DNA of 64,000 bases from Mesobacillus boroniphilus (GCF_018424685.1 NZ_QTKX01000002.1:434001-498000), one strand, 5' to 3'. Positions 35,094 to 44,811 are shown, counted from the stretch's first letter. The notes: a model not told the origin generated them from the letters alone. Made by a program: numbers and translations.

Positions 35094-35879
35094 ATGTCAC
35101 AACCAATCGTTGCAATTAGCATCGTTACTTATAATAGTAAACACATCTTCAACGTCCTCGACCATTTGAAGGAAGAATTCAAGGATGATGACCGTTTCCG
35201 CTTCGTTATTTTTGATAATGACTCTACCGAAGAATATAAGCAGCAACTGAAAAAGTATGAGGATTTTGCCGATATTACTTTTCACCATGAGAACAATGGT
35301 TTTGGATTCGGGCACAACCAAAATCTTCTGAATGCCAATGAAAGGTACTTCCTGATCTTCAATCCGGACATCATCCTGAAAAAAGACGACCTTTTAAGGA
35401 TGATCGAAAAAGCGGAAAAAGATCCGGATATTGCTCTATTGGTTCCAAAAGTCCTGAATCCAGATGGGACAACGCAGCATTTAATAAGAAACCAATTATC
35501 TGTATTCGACTATGCTTTGAGGTTTATTCCTTTCAAATTTGTAAAGAAGATGTTCAGTAAACGTCTTGCTGCATATGAAATGAGGGATTTGCCGGATGAC
35601 CGTGATGTAGACGTAAGGATAGGTTCCGGATGCTTCATGCTTGTAAAAGGACAGGAGTACAAAGAAGTAAACGGATTCGATGATCGTTATTTTATGTATT
35701 TTGAGGACTATGACCTTTGTCTCGAACTAGGCAAAAGAGGGAAGAGAGTGGTATACACACCTTTTTCGCAAGTAGTTCATTATTATGAAAGAGGAGCACA
35801 TAAGAACTCAAAGTTGTTTAAAATTTTCATGCAGTCGATGGGCAAGTTCTTCAATAAATGGGGATGGCGCTTGTTTTAA
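35094..35879 (+). CDS. GT2-family glycosyltransferase (rhamnosyltransferase-like)
   Basis: The 261-residue product has a GT-A fold of the GT2 family: VAISIVTYNS at the N-terminus, IFDNDSTE for the nucleotide site, and FNPDI as the DxD-like metal motif. RIGSGCFMLVK and FMYFEDYDLCLEL are typical of WbbL-type dTDP-rhamnosyltransferases. No transmembrane span is seen. It starts the polysaccharide cluster; 66 bases separate it from the polymerase gene. dTDP-rhamnose made by the rml genes downstream is the likely donor; the acceptor is not predictable. Confidence 0.82.
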   Translation: MSQPIVAISIVTYNSKHIFNVLDHLKEEFKDDDRFRFVIFDNDSTEEYKQQLKKYEDFADITFHHENNGFGFGHNQNLLNANERYFLIFNPDIILKKDDLLRMIEKAEKDPDIALLVPKVLNPDGTTQHLIRNQLSVFDYALRFIPFKFVKKMFSKRLAAYEMRDLPDDRDVDVRIGSGCFMLVKGQEYKEVNGFDDRYFMYFEDYDLCLELGKRGKRVVYTPFSQVVHYYERGAHKNSKLFKIFMQSMGKFFNKWGWRLF

Positions 35880-35945
35880 AGCCCTTATCTCAAGGTGGAC
35901 TGCAATAGCTTTAGGATTTGCATCTAATCAGGGAGAGAAATACAC

Positions 35946-37322
35946 ATGACTAAGTTTGAGAAAATATTGCTTACTGTATTTTTTGTGGAATTATTCATTG
36001 GGGGCGGAGGAAGGCTGATTGACTTTGGAGTCTTATCAATTCGCCAGGTTTTATTCCTGCTTCTGATCGTCACATTTATGTTTCGGATCGTAAAAAATAA
36101 GGCGTTCTTAAATAAGGAAATGAATACATTCATCAGGATGAACCCAATTACTTTGGGCATTTACATATTGATTTTATGGTTTTTCGTGAGCGTGATCATC
36201 GGATACCTGAATGGCCATGCATTGTCTGTTATTGTCACGGATTTCTTTAGAGTATCCTTCTTTGCTGTTTACTTCCCGCTCGCTTACTATATTTCTGATG
36301 AAAGATTTTCAAAGAATAGAATCATTACGCTTTTAAAATATAGTGCATTGATTGTTGCGTTATTTACGATTACTGTTTCAGTTTTGGGGAAAACAGTATT
36401 CAGCAGTTCTTTTGACAATTTTTATTATTTCATGAACTGGCTGATGAATGATGATCTTTATTTCCGACCAAGTGCAAGCGTCTTTTATAAGAGCCATCTT
36501 TTTGTTCTTATTGGTTTGATTTTATCCTTGAATGCCGTCCTGGATAAAAAATATACAAAAGTAGATATAGCCAATATCATTTTCTGTTCCATTTCAATAC
36601 TTTGGTCTGAGACTAGAGGGTTCCTGCTGGCGTTCGTTTTAAGTGTGTTCATGATAATCCTTTTGGATGCCAAGGTACTGACTGATCCGATTAAAGGATT
36701 GGCAAAAAAGGGGGCATATCTGCTTAAATCAAGATATTTTTTGAAAAAGTTCATCATTCTTGTACTGGTTGCTTCATCCGTTCCATTACTTTATAACAAT
36801 ATGACGTTGGACAGATTTGAATCAGAAGTGGTCGAAGAGCAGCCAGGAGATGAAATAGCTGAGGATGGAGAGAAGGGGAATTCTGGAGGTAGGAAGAATA
36901 CAGAGACAGAAGTTAACGATGTGAGTGTAAATACGAGACTGGAGTTCATTATCGATTCCAAGGATATCATCCTTGCCAGTCCGGCAAATCTTGTCGTTGG
37001 CACTGGCTACGGGACAGAGATCGCAGGCAGGGTCACTGGCCTGGAAATGAGCTTCCTTGACATTCTTGTTGAACAAGGCCTCATTGGTCTTGCTGTGTGG
37101 GCATTTTTATTTTTAATCGTATTTTATAACTATTATAAAGCCTATAAACGGGGAGCTAAATTAAGTATTCTTGAAATATCATTGCTTTCAGCATTCATGG
37201 GTCTATTATTGCTGACGAATATCAACCCATTCATCAACAACCCGATTGGAATCAGCTTTTTCATAATCCTGCTCGTTTTATCGCAAAATAAAAAAGATTC
37301 CTGGTCAAAGGAGATTAAATGA
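35946..37322 (+). CDS. O-antigen ligase/polymerase-like (Wzy-type) membrane protein
   Basis: The 458-residue product has about ten transmembrane helices. A hydrophilic, acidic extracellular loop (about 290-335) lies before the NTRLEFI and VVGTGYG region, as in Wzy/WaaL-type proteins. It probably polymerises lipid-linked repeat units delivered by the Wzx-like flippase at 43359. The stop overlaps the next start (ATGA), so it is translationally coupled to the glycosyltransferase that follows. Polymerases are too divergent for a substrate call. Confidence 0.75.
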   Translation: MTKFEKILLTVFFVELFIGGGGRLIDFGVLSIRQVLFLLLIVTFMFRIVKNKAFLNKEMNTFIRMNPITLGIYILILWFFVSVIIGYLNGHALSVIVTDFFRVSFFAVYFPLAYYISDERFSKNRIITLLKYSALIVALFTITVSVLGKTVFSSSFDNFYYFMNWLMNDDLYFRPSASVFYKSHLFVLIGLILSLNAVLDKKYTKVDIANIIFCSISILWSETRGFLLAFVLSVFMIILLDAKVLTDPIKGLAKKGAYLLKSRYFLKKFIILVLVASSVPLLYNNMTLDRFESEVVEEQPGDEIAEDGEKGNSGGRKNTETEVNDVSVNTRLEFIIDSKDIILASPANLVVGTGYGTEIAGRVTGLEMSFLDILVEQGLIGLAVWAFLFLIVFYNYYKAYKRGAKLSILEISLLSAFMGLLLLTNINPFINNPIGISFFIILLVLSQNKKDSWSKEIK

Positions 37323-38176
37323 TGAAAATAACGGCAGTCGTTGTTTTTTACAAGCAAGAGATCGAAAGGTCCAAAACCTTTGCAAGCTTGAAAGACACAC
37401 TAAAAAGCCGGACTGAATCACCAGCTGAACTGGAAGTTATTTTATATGATAATGGCCCTGATAAGCAGGATTTTGAAGCAGGAAGGTATTGGGGCGCGAA
37501 CTTTACCTATATCCATGATCCAAGAAATCTTGGCATAGCTACCGCATACAATTTTGCCTGGGCTCAGGCAGGAGAAAACGGAAGTGAGTGGCTCCTGCTG
37601 CTTGATCATGACACGGAACTGACAGACGAGTATTTCGATCATATTTTAAGACTGGGATCACCCATAGATTCAGTTGCTGCCATTGTGCCGCAAATTAAAA
37701 GTAACGGTGTTGGGATTTCCCCTGTCTTCAGCAGCCAATTACGGCCGCTGCAGGGAGAGAGGCCAGGAACTGGTTTGCAGGAAACACCGGTTATGGCCAT
37801 TAATTCAGGTGCTTTAATCAAGTTGTCTTTCTTGAATGAAATCGGCGGATTTAATAATGGCTTTGCATTGGATTATCTGGACCACTGGCTTTTTAATGAA
37901 GTGTATAAGCGAGGTCAGAAAGTTTGGGTCATGGATGTTATTTTAGAGCATGATTTATCCGTTATGGATTATAGCCAGGTATCCATCAATCGATATCAGA
38001 GCATTCTTGATTCGGAAATCCGTTTTTATAAAGAGCATAAACCTGAACTTTACCGGCCTTATAAAATGCAGCTTGCTAAGCGTTTCCTGAAGCAGCTTTT
38101 GCTGGTAAGAAATAAACAAATTGCAGGATATACCTTCAAAAGGCTAATTTCCATGGAGAAGGGGCATTCAAAATGA
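37319..38176 (+). CDS. GT2-family glycosyltransferase (RfbF-like rhamnosyltransferase)
   Basis: The 285-residue product has TAVVVFYKQ at the N-terminus, LYDNGPD, LGIATAYNFA and LLLDHDTEL (DxD motif), plus GALIKLSFL. This pattern is seen in RfbF/RgpB-type rhamnosyltransferases. Two consecutive ATGs (37319 and 37322) follow AAAGGAG; either can be the start. It overlaps its neighbours by four bases on both sides, so the three genes 35946-38880 form one coupled unit. Confidence 0.8.
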   Translation: MMKITAVVVFYKQEIERSKTFASLKDTLKSRTESPAELEVILYDNGPDKQDFEAGRYWGANFTYIHDPRNLGIATAYNFAWAQAGENGSEWLLLLDHDTELTDEYFDHILRLGSPIDSVAAIVPQIKSNGVGISPVFSSQLRPLQGERPGTGLQETPVMAINSGALIKLSFLNEIGGFNNGFALDYLDHWLFNEVYKRGQKVWVMDVILEHDLSVMDYSQVSINRYQSILDSEIRFYKEHKPELYRPYKMQLAKRFLKQLLLVRNKQIAGYTFKRLISMEKGHSK

Positions 38177-38880
38177 TGTTATCTGTTTGCATGGCAACAT
38201 ATAATGGAGCGGAATTTGTTGTTCGCCAGCTGAATTCAGTGCTATCCCAGCTGAGTGAAAACGACGAGGTAGTGGTTGTTGATGATGGTTCAAAGGACCG
38301 TACTGTTGATTTGATTCGTGAAACATACGGGAATAGGGTGCAAGTCCATGTGAATCCTGAAAACCTTGGAGTTATTAAAAGTTTTGAAAAAGCGATTTCC
38401 CTTGCAAAAGGTGAAGTCATTTTCCTGTGTGACCAGGATGATGAATGGGAAAGTGATAAAGTCGAAAAAGTCCTCGCAGCTTTTCGGCAATCTGATGCCT
38501 CTGTCGTTGTCCATGATGCCTCGGTTGTGGACGGTAAAGGGGAACTGATACATAAATCTTGGAACAGTTATAATGGAAATGTGATAAGCCAGGGCATAAT
38601 AGGCAATATCATCAAGAATGCATTCACCGGCTGCATGATGGCTTTCAAGAAGGAAATGGTTCCATTTTTCACTCCTTTCCCAAAGTCGATTGAAATGCAT
38701 GACCAATGGATCGCACTGGTTGCGAAGTTGCGAAAAGAAAAGATTGTCTACATTGACGAACCATTAATGAAATATTATCGTCATGGCGGGAATGTTACGG
38801 GTATGAAGAAAAGACCTGTGACAGCCCAGATAAAAGGCAGGCTTGGAACAATGTCGGCGATCATGAATTACAAGAAATAG
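38173..38880 (+). CDS. GT2-family glycosyltransferase
   Basis: The 235-residue product has the GT2 signature: SVCMATYNG, VVVDDGSKDRT, ENLGV and FLCDQDDEW (DxD). GCMMAFKKE and MHDQWIAL are also typical of CAZy GT2 rhamnosyl- or glucosyltransferases of capsule clusters. It ends the first transcription unit of the polysaccharide cluster; a new promoter precedes rmlA. Donor and acceptor are not known. Confidence 0.82.
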   Translation: MMLSVCMATYNGAEFVVRQLNSVLSQLSENDEVVVVDDGSKDRTVDLIRETYGNRVQVHVNPENLGVIKSFEKAISLAKGEVIFLCDQDDEWESDKVEKVLAAFRQSDASVVVHDASVVDGKGELIHKSWNSYNGNVISQGIIGNIIKNAFTGCMMAFKKEMVPFFTPFPKSIEMHDQWIALVAKLRKEKIVYIDEPLMKYYRHGGNVTGMKKRPVTAQIKGRLGTMSAIMNYKK

Positions 38881-38941
38881 ATTAAGATTAGAGACATAGT
38901 TTTAAAACTAAATTATATTTTTATTACAAAAATTGAACTTT

Positions 38942-38971
38942 TTGGATTTTATATAATACTTTCCTTATAAT
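38942..38971 (+). promoter_or_regulatory. Putative SigA promoter of the rml genes
   Basis: TTGGAT, an 18-base spacer and TATAAT lie about 60 bases before the rmlA start. Confidence 0.55.
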
Positions 38972-39029
38972 AGGGAAGGGTTCGAGTGAATGAACAGTTA
39001 TTAACTAACAATTTAAGAGGAGTGAGCTT

Positions 39030-39902
39030 ATGAAAGGCATTATTCTCGCAGGTGGAAGCGGAACAAGGTTATATCCATTGACGAAAGTAGTTTCTAAACA
39101 ACTATTGCCCGTATACGATAAGCCGATGATTTACTATCCACTATCAGTGCTCATGTTAGCAGGCATTAAAGATATTTTAATTATCTCTACTCCTGAGGAT
39201 ATCGGCAGGTTTGAACAAATCCTTGGAGATGGTTCTGATTTGGGATTGAACTTCAGCTATAAAGTCCAGCCTCATCCAGGCGGACTGGCACAAGCCTTCA
39301 TTCTCGGTGATGAGTTCATCGGTGATGATAATGTAGCACTTGTCCTTGGAGACAATATTTTTTATGGACACGGTCTTACAGATTTGCTGCGCAAGGCTGC
39401 TGCAAGGGAAACTGGCGCTACAGTCTTTGGTTACTATGTAAACGATCCGGAACGTTTCGGGGTAGTTGAATTTGATGAGGCAGGAAAAGCTGTATCTATA
39501 GAGGAAAAACCTGAAGTACCAAAATCGAATTATGCAGTTACGGGTCTTTACTTCTATGACAATCGTGTTGTCGAGATTGCCAAAGGGATCAAACCTTCTC
39601 CTCGTGGTGAGCTAGAAATCACGGACATTAACAAAGCTTATCTGGAAATGGGAGAATTGAATGTTGAATTGCTGGGTCGCGGCTATGCATGGCTTGATAC
39701 AGGCACACATGCTTCCCTTCTTGAAGCATCACAATTTATTGAAACGGTTGAAAAACGCCAGACATTAAAGATTGCCTGCTTAGAGGAAATCGCATATAAA
39801 ATGGGCTACATCTCTAAAGAAAAACTATTGGAATTAGCTCAGCCATTGAAGAAAAACCAATACGGCGAATACTTGATCAAAATCGCTAACCAAGGAAAGT
39901 AA
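39030..39902 (+). CDS. rmlA: Glucose-1-phosphate thymidylyltransferase
   Basis: The 290-residue product has the usual RmlA length and motifs: [34 protein letters not shown], [20 protein letters not shown] and the WLDTGTH block. It makes dTDP-glucose from glucose-1-phosphate and dTTP, the first step of dTDP-L-rhamnose synthesis. The operon order is rmlA, rmlC, rmlB, rmlD. AGGAGTGAG precedes the ATG. Together with the rhamnosyltransferase-like genes upstream it supplies a rhamnose-containing wall or capsule polymer. Confidence 0.96.
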   Translation: MKGIILAGGSGTRLYPLTKVVSKQLLPVYDKPMIYYPLSVLMLAGIKDILIISTPEDIGRFEQILGDGSDLGLNFSYKVQPHPGGLAQAFILGDEFIGDDNVALVLGDNIFYGHGLTDLLRKAAARETGATVFGYYVNDPERFGVVEFDEAGKAVSIEEKPEVPKSNYAVTGLYFYDNRVVEIAKGIKPSPRGELEITDINKAYLEMGELNVELLGRGYAWLDTGTHASLLEASQFIETVEKRQTLKIACLEEIAYKMGYISKEKLLELAQPLKKNQYGEYLIKIANQGK

Positions 39903-39922
39903 TCCTGGAAGAGGTGTTTTAG

Positions 39923-40483
39923 ATGAATATTATTGATACTAAACTGCCGGATGTTAAAATCCTGGAACCTAAAGTGTTTGGTGACCATCGTGGTTATTTC
40001 ATGGAAAGCTACAGCAAACAGCTTTTTAATGAGTTAGGTCTCGATTATGATTTCGTTCAGGACAACCAATCACTTTCTGCTCCTGTGGGAACATTAAGAG
40101 GACTGCATTTCCAATTGAACCCTAAGGCGCAAACCAAGCTAGTACGCTGTGTGACTGGAGCGATTTATGACGTCGCTGTTGATATCCGTAAGGGTTCACC
40201 AACTTATGGACAGTGGGTAGGCGTCATCCTGAGTGAGCATAACAAACGCCAGCTTCTTGTTCCTAAAGGTTTTGCACATGGTTTTTGCACGCTCGTACCA
40301 GATACAACTGTAGCATATAAGGTGGACGAATATTATTCTCCAGAAAACGATGGAGGAATTCTCTGGAATGACCCGGCACTCGGAATTGATTGGCCGACTT
40401 CTAGTCCCATTCTTTCTGAGAAGGATACGAAGCATCCAGTTTTAGCAGAAGCAGACCATTTAAATTTTGTTTATGAGAAATAG
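39923..40483 (+). CDS. rmlC: dTDP-4-dehydrorhamnose 3,5-epimerase
   Basis: The 186-residue cupin enzyme has the RmlC hallmarks FGDHRGYFMESY, QDNQS, TLRGLHFQ (catalytic His), VDIRKGSPTYGQWVGV, PKGFAHGF and YKVDEYYSPENDGGI. It converts dTDP-4-keto-6-deoxyglucose to the L-rhamno keto form. It sits 20 bases after rmlA with its own AGAGGTG ribosome binding site and is followed within 11 bases by rmlB. Confidence 0.96.
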   Translation: MNIIDTKLPDVKILEPKVFGDHRGYFMESYSKQLFNELGLDYDFVQDNQSLSAPVGTLRGLHFQLNPKAQTKLVRCVTGAIYDVAVDIRKGSPTYGQWVGVILSEHNKRQLLVPKGFAHGFCTLVPDTTVAYKVDEYYSPENDGGILWNDPALGIDWPTSSPILSEKDTKHPVLAEADHLNFVYEK

Positions 40484-40493
40484 GAGGAAACAT

Positions 40494-41519
40494 ATGAAAT
40501 TATTAGTTACTGGCGGCGCTGGCTTCATTGGCAGCAACTTTGTCCGCTATATGGTCAATAAATATCCTGAATACCAGATCGTGAACCTTGATTTGCTCAC
40601 CTACGCTGGAAACCTTGAAAACTTAAAGGATATAGAGGACAAGCCCAATTATAAATTCGTAAAAGGCGATCTGGCAGACCGCGAATTTATCAATAACTTG
40701 TTCGAAGAAGAGAAGTTTGACTACGTCCTGAACTTTGCGGCTGAGTCACACGTTGACCGAAGCATCACTCATCCTGAGATTTTCATTCGTACAAACGTGG
40801 AAGGAACTCAGGTCCTGCTGGATGCTTCAAAGAAAATCGGTGTGAAGAAATACTTACAGGTTTCAACTGATGAAGTATACGGAACGCTTGGCGAAACGGG
40901 ATACTTTACGGAAGAAACTCCATTGGCGGCAAATAGCCCTTATAGCGCTAGTAAAGCAGGAGCAGACCTGCTTGTCCGTGCCTACAACGAAACATTCGGA
41001 CTGCCTGTGAACATCACTCGCTGCTCCAATAACTATGGCCCATATCATTTCCCTGAAAAACTGATTCCTTTAATGATCATCAATGCATTGCATGACAAGG
41101 AGCTTCCAGTGTATGGGGATGGGTTGAATGTTCGTGACTGGCTGCATGTTGAAGACCACTGCCAGGCGATCGACCTTGTTCTTCACAAAGGCCGCGACGG
41201 CGAGGTATACAATGTTGGCGGAAATAACGAACGCACAAATATTGATATCGTTAAAACGATACTGGCACAGCTTGGCAAGCCTGAATCTTTGATTAAGTAT
41301 GTCAAAGACCGCCCAGGACACGACCGCCGTTATGCAATTGACGCAACGAAGCTTCGTGAAGAGCTTGGTTGGAAGCCAAAATATAATTTTGAAACAGGTA
41401 TTGAACAAACAATTAAGTGGTATCTGGAAAACCAGGAGTGGTGGGAAAATATTATTTCAGGAGAATACCAGGAATATTTCCAATCACAATACGGTGACCG
41501 ACTGAATGAGGTAGAGTAA
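40494..41519 (+). CDS. rmlB: dTDP-glucose 4,6-dehydratase
   Basis: The 341-residue short-chain dehydrogenase-type enzyme has the NAD motif GGAGFIGSNFVRY, catalytic YSASKAGAD with TDEVYG, and AAESHVDRSI. It converts dTDP-glucose to the 4-keto-6-deoxy sugar. TAGGAGGAAACAT directly before ATG 40494 sets the start; the upstream ATG at 40467 lies inside rmlC and lacks such a site. The stop TAA is followed at once by the rmlD ATG, so the two are coupled. Confidence 0.96.
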   Translation: MKLLVTGGAGFIGSNFVRYMVNKYPEYQIVNLDLLTYAGNLENLKDIEDKPNYKFVKGDLADREFINNLFEEEKFDYVLNFAAESHVDRSITHPEIFIRTNVEGTQVLLDASKKIGVKKYLQVSTDEVYGTLGETGYFTEETPLAANSPYSASKAGADLLVRAYNETFGLPVNITRCSNNYGPYHFPEKLIPLMIINALHDKELPVYGDGLNVRDWLHVEDHCQAIDLVLHKGRDGEVYNVGGNNERTNIDIVKTILAQLGKPESLIKYVKDRPGHDRRYAIDATKLREELGWKPKYNFETGIEQTIKWYLENQEWWENIISGEYQEYFQSQYGDRLNEVE

Positions 41520-42368
41520 ATGAAAGTTGCAGTAACTGGTGCGGCAGGGCAGCTGGGAAAAGATGTTGTAATTGAACTGGAAAAACAGGGTTTTGAGGTG
41601 CTGGCACTGGACCGTGATGTCCTTGATATTACCGATGAGCAGGCGGTCTTGTCCTTTATGGAACAAAACAGGCCAGATTCCATCCTTCATTGTGCTGCCT
41701 ATACGAATGTAGACGGAGCAGAGGAAGACGAACAGACTGCTTATAAAGTGAATGCCCTTGGTTCAGAGTATCTTGCAAAAGCAGCAGCAAAAATTGATGC
41801 GAAAATGCTTCAGGTCAGCACAGACTATGTGTTTGATGGATCTGCGACGGAACCTTATGGAACTGATCATCCAACCAAGCCTTTAGGTGCTTATGGAAGA
41901 ACAAAGCTGGCAGGGGAAGAGTTTGTTCAGCAATACTTGGAAAAGTACTTTATCGTCAGGACTGCCTGGGTCTTTGGGGTACATGGCAATAATTTTGTCA
42001 AGACCATGATCCGCCTTGGTAAAGAGCGTGAGGAACTTGGAGTTGTTCATGACCAAGTTGGATCACCTACCTACACTGTCGATTTAGCCAGGTTCATGGT
42101 TGAACTGATGCAGAGTGAAAAATACGGTATATACCATGCTACAAATGAAGGGATCTGCAGCTGGTACGAGTTTGCGGTGGAAATTTTCAGGCAGGCTGAA
42201 ATTGATGTAACAGTCAAACAGCTTACTACTGAACAGTTTCCTCGTCCAGCAGCACGACCAAAATATTCAGTTTTAAGTAAATCAAAAATCGAAGAGCAGG
42301 GCTTTACTCCGCTTCGTCACTGGAAGGAAGCACTCGCTGCTTACCTGGCAGAGTCGAACAAGCTTTAA
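41520..42368 (+). CDS. rmlD: dTDP-4-dehydrorhamnose reductase
   Basis: The 282-residue product has the RmlD features VTGAAGQLGKDV, HCAAYTNVD, STDYVFDG, YGRTKLAGE and RTAWVFG. It performs the NAD(P)H-dependent last step to dTDP-L-rhamnose. It is adjacent to rmlB without a gap and is followed by a terminator, which ends the rml unit. Confidence 0.96.
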   Translation: MKVAVTGAAGQLGKDVVIELEKQGFEVLALDRDVLDITDEQAVLSFMEQNRPDSILHCAAYTNVDGAEEDEQTAYKVNALGSEYLAKAAAKIDAKMLQVSTDYVFDGSATEPYGTDHPTKPLGAYGRTKLAGEEFVQQYLEKYFIVRTAWVFGVHGNNFVKTMIRLGKEREELGVVHDQVGSPTYTVDLARFMVELMQSEKYGIYHATNEGICSWYEFAVEIFRQAEIDVTVKQLTTEQFPRPAARPKYSVLSKSKIEEQGFTPLRHWKEALAAYLAESNKL

Positions 42369-42372
42369 GTAG

Positions 42373-42405
42373 AAAAGAACTGATATTTTATATCAGTTCT
42401 TTTTC
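42373..42405 (+). terminator. Rho-independent terminator
   Basis: AAAAGAACTGATA / TATCAGTTCTTTTT directly after rmlD. Confidence 0.9.
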
Positions 42406-42523
42406 ATAATGCTCTATTATAATTAGGGAAGAATTTGGTACTATAGTAATTGGGACTGTGACGGCACTAATACGTTGGCCATTAATATAGTGAAATGCTC
42501 AAAAGGGTGGAGGGAGTACTGAC

Positions 42524-43270
42524 ATGAACGCGTTTATAGAAAAAATTAAATCTGTCCTCCGTAACAGGAAGATTTATCATAGCATGAAAGCGAACCCTTT
42601 GCTGGGCAAAGTAAATCAGCATTATAAAGATAAGATGACAGCAGGGAAACGGGAATCTGTCCAAAAATATGGGCTGGAAAGCCTGAATTTAATGAAACAG
42701 GCATTCAATGAGCATGGACGTGAATTCTGGCTGGATTACGGTACATTACTAGGTGCTGTTCGAGAAAAAGATTTTATTGGCCATGACTTTGATATTGATG
42801 TTGCTACCTTCTTTAATGGGAATGACGCTGCCAAAGATATTGAAAAGGCACTTATTAGTAAAGGCTTTAAGAAATCCCGCGAGTTTAAAATGGATGGGAA
42901 GCTTGTTGAAGAAACCTATCTTTATAAAGGTGTCAATTTGGATATTTTTTATTATTATCAGATCTTCGAAGGAAAAGCTTCTTGTTATTCGTTAGAGGAG
43001 GGTGAGAATACAATCTATGAAAATCACCCAAAATATACGAAAGTAACAGGCTTGTCAGTGAGGAGAATCGATTCTACCTTTACGGGAATCAAAATGATTG
43101 ATTTTAAAGGCGGACAATTCCCTATTCCTGAATGCTATGATCAATACTTGAAGGACAACTATGGCCCTACCTATATGATCAAGGATGAAAATTGGGATTG
43201 GTCAACGATGGGGGTAGGCACATTGCCATATAAAGAAAATACAGAGGCCTTCCAGTTCAAGCAAGATTAA
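42524..43270 (+). CDS. licD: LicD-family phosphotransferase (phosphocholine transferase candidate)
   Basis: The 248-residue product has the LicD/fukutin-type core at about residues 68-95: FWLDYGTLLGAVR, then HDFDIDVA, where the aspartates bind metal. LDIFYYY follows later. LicD enzymes move phosphocholine from CDP-choline onto teichoic acid or glycan repeat units inside the cell. It lies between rmlD and a Wzx flippase, so it would act on a lipid-linked repeat before export. With the choline-kinase-like and LicC genes at 26-29 kb it completes a phosphocholine decoration pathway. The family also includes other phospho-alcohol transferases, so the donor is inferred from context. Confidence 0.8.
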   Translation: MNAFIEKIKSVLRNRKIYHSMKANPLLGKVNQHYKDKMTAGKRESVQKYGLESLNLMKQAFNEHGREFWLDYGTLLGAVREKDFIGHDFDIDVATFFNGNDAAKDIEKALISKGFKKSREFKMDGKLVEETYLYKGVNLDIFYYYQIFEGKASCYSLEEGENTIYENHPKYTKVTGLSVRRIDSTFTGIKMIDFKGGQFPIPECYDQYLKDNYGPTYMIKDENWDWSTMGVGTLPYKENTEAFQFKQD

Positions 43271-43358
43271 GTCTATTTTCCTGGACGCCATATAATATTT
43301 TCAAATTGAACAAGCTTGATGCCCATGTGGCGATGCTGTTTTATAAAGGACTTGTTTT

Positions 43359-44810
43359 ATGAAAAAATCACTCTTTAAAAACATGCTTTATAAGATTCTG
43401 CTCAATGTTTTCAACTTAATCGTGCCAATATTGGTTGGAACATACGTAAACCGTGCACTTGGCGTCAGTTCGCTTGGGAAAGTGCAGTTTGCAGAGTCGA
43501 TTTTTAATTACTTCTTCATCTTTGCTTCGTTTGGAGTCTACCAATACGGCCTAAGGGAAATGAGCCGTTTGAAAAACGACCGGGACAAGGTCAGCCAGCT
43601 GTTCACAAGCTTGTTTACCATCAGCTTTGTATCAGGAATAGCCGCCTTATTGTTCTATCTTTCATTCAGCTATTTAGGTTACAGCGATAAAAGTACGTTT
43701 CCGATTCTATTGATATTTGCATTCAATTTTATTGTTAATATTTTTTATGTCGAATGGGTCAATGAGGCAATGGAAAACTATGACTTCATTACCGTTAAAA
43801 CAATTATTGTCAGAAGTATTTATGTTGTCTTGATTTTTATCATGGTCAACACGCCAGGGGATTATCACGAATACGCCATTCTGCTCGTATTCTCCATGTT
43901 CCTGAATAACATCGTCAGCTTTATTTATATAAAAAGGAAAATTAAATTTGACTTCCGGAATATATCCATAAGACAGCATATCAAGCCACTTTTCCTGGTG
44001 GTAATCTTCTCGAATGCAAATGTCTTATATACACAGCTGGATCGATTTATGCTTGGTCAGTATGTCAGTACTAAATATGTTTCATATTACGTGATTCCCC
44101 AGCAAATAATGGGGATTATAAACACGTTGCTGCTCAGCATCATCCAAGTTTCAATCCCACGACTTTCGAATATCCTCGGTGAAAATGATGATAAATCATA
44201 TTTAACACTGTTGAATAATATCTCCAAGGCCTATTTCGCCTTTTTATTCCCGGCAGCAGTTGGGCTATACCTTCTTGCAGATGTCGGCGTATTCATTTAC
44301 GGAGGAAGGGAGTTCATCGCAGCAGCACCTGTCCTGAGTGCATTTTCTTTTTACATGATTATCCTTGGAATTGATTTCATCCTTGCGAACCAGATCATCT
44401 ATGTGAAAAAGAAAGAGCATGTCCTGGTAAGGCTGGTTTTTTTGTGTGGCTTCCTGAATCTGGGACTGAATGCACTTCTGCTTCAGTATGATTTGTTCAC
44501 ACCGGTCACCGCCATCCTCACGACGGCAGTATCCAACTTATTGTTGATCCTTCTGGAGTATGGTTACATAAGGCGCTATCTAAAAGTGGATTATCATTTG
44601 TTCGAGCTTGGCAAAATGAAATATTTTTTCATTGCGCTGCTGTTTATCCCGGTATCTTATCTGATTCGACAATACGTTTCCGGGCCAATCCCGCTATTCA
44701 TTTCGATTGTTGGCATCAATTCGCTGCTATATGCGGGTATCCTTTTCATCACAAAGGATCAAGTTATGAAAATGTTTTTGGATAAGGTAAAGAGCAGGTT
44801 CAATAAATAA
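43359..44810 (+). CDS. Wzx-type polysaccharide flippase
   Basis: The 483-residue product has about twelve to fourteen transmembrane helices and the polysaccharide-synthase/MATE-like N-terminus (YKILLNVFNLIVPILVGTYV, then NRALG). FAESIFNY-like and FASFGVYQYGLRE regions are as in RfbX/Wzx. It would flip undecaprenyl-linked repeat units made by the glycosyltransferases and LicD to the outer leaflet for the Wzy-like enzyme. AAAGGA precedes the ATG. Its stop codon abuts an inverted-repeat element. Confidence 0.87.
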   Translation: MKKSLFKNMLYKILLNVFNLIVPILVGTYVNRALGVSSLGKVQFAESIFNYFFIFASFGVYQYGLREMSRLKNDRDKVSQLFTSLFTISFVSGIAALLFYLSFSYLGYSDKSTFPILLIFAFNFIVNIFYVEWVNEAMENYDFITVKTIIVRSIYVVLIFIMVNTPGDYHEYAILLVFSMFLNNIVSFIYIKRKIKFDFRNISIRQHIKPLFLVVIFSNANVLYTQLDRFMLGQYVSTKYVSYYVIPQQIMGIINTLLLSIIQVSIPRLSNILGENDDKSYLTLLNNISKAYFAFLFPAAVGLYLLADVGVFIYGGREFIAAAPVLSAFSFYMIILGIDFILANQIIYVKKKEHVLVRLVFLCGFLNLGLNALLLQYDLFTPVTAILTTAVSNLLLILLEYGYIRRYLKVDYHLFELGKMKYFFIALLFIPVSYLIRQYVSGPIPLFISIVGINSLLYAGILFITKDQVMKMFLDKVKSRFNK

Positions 44811-44811
44811 T

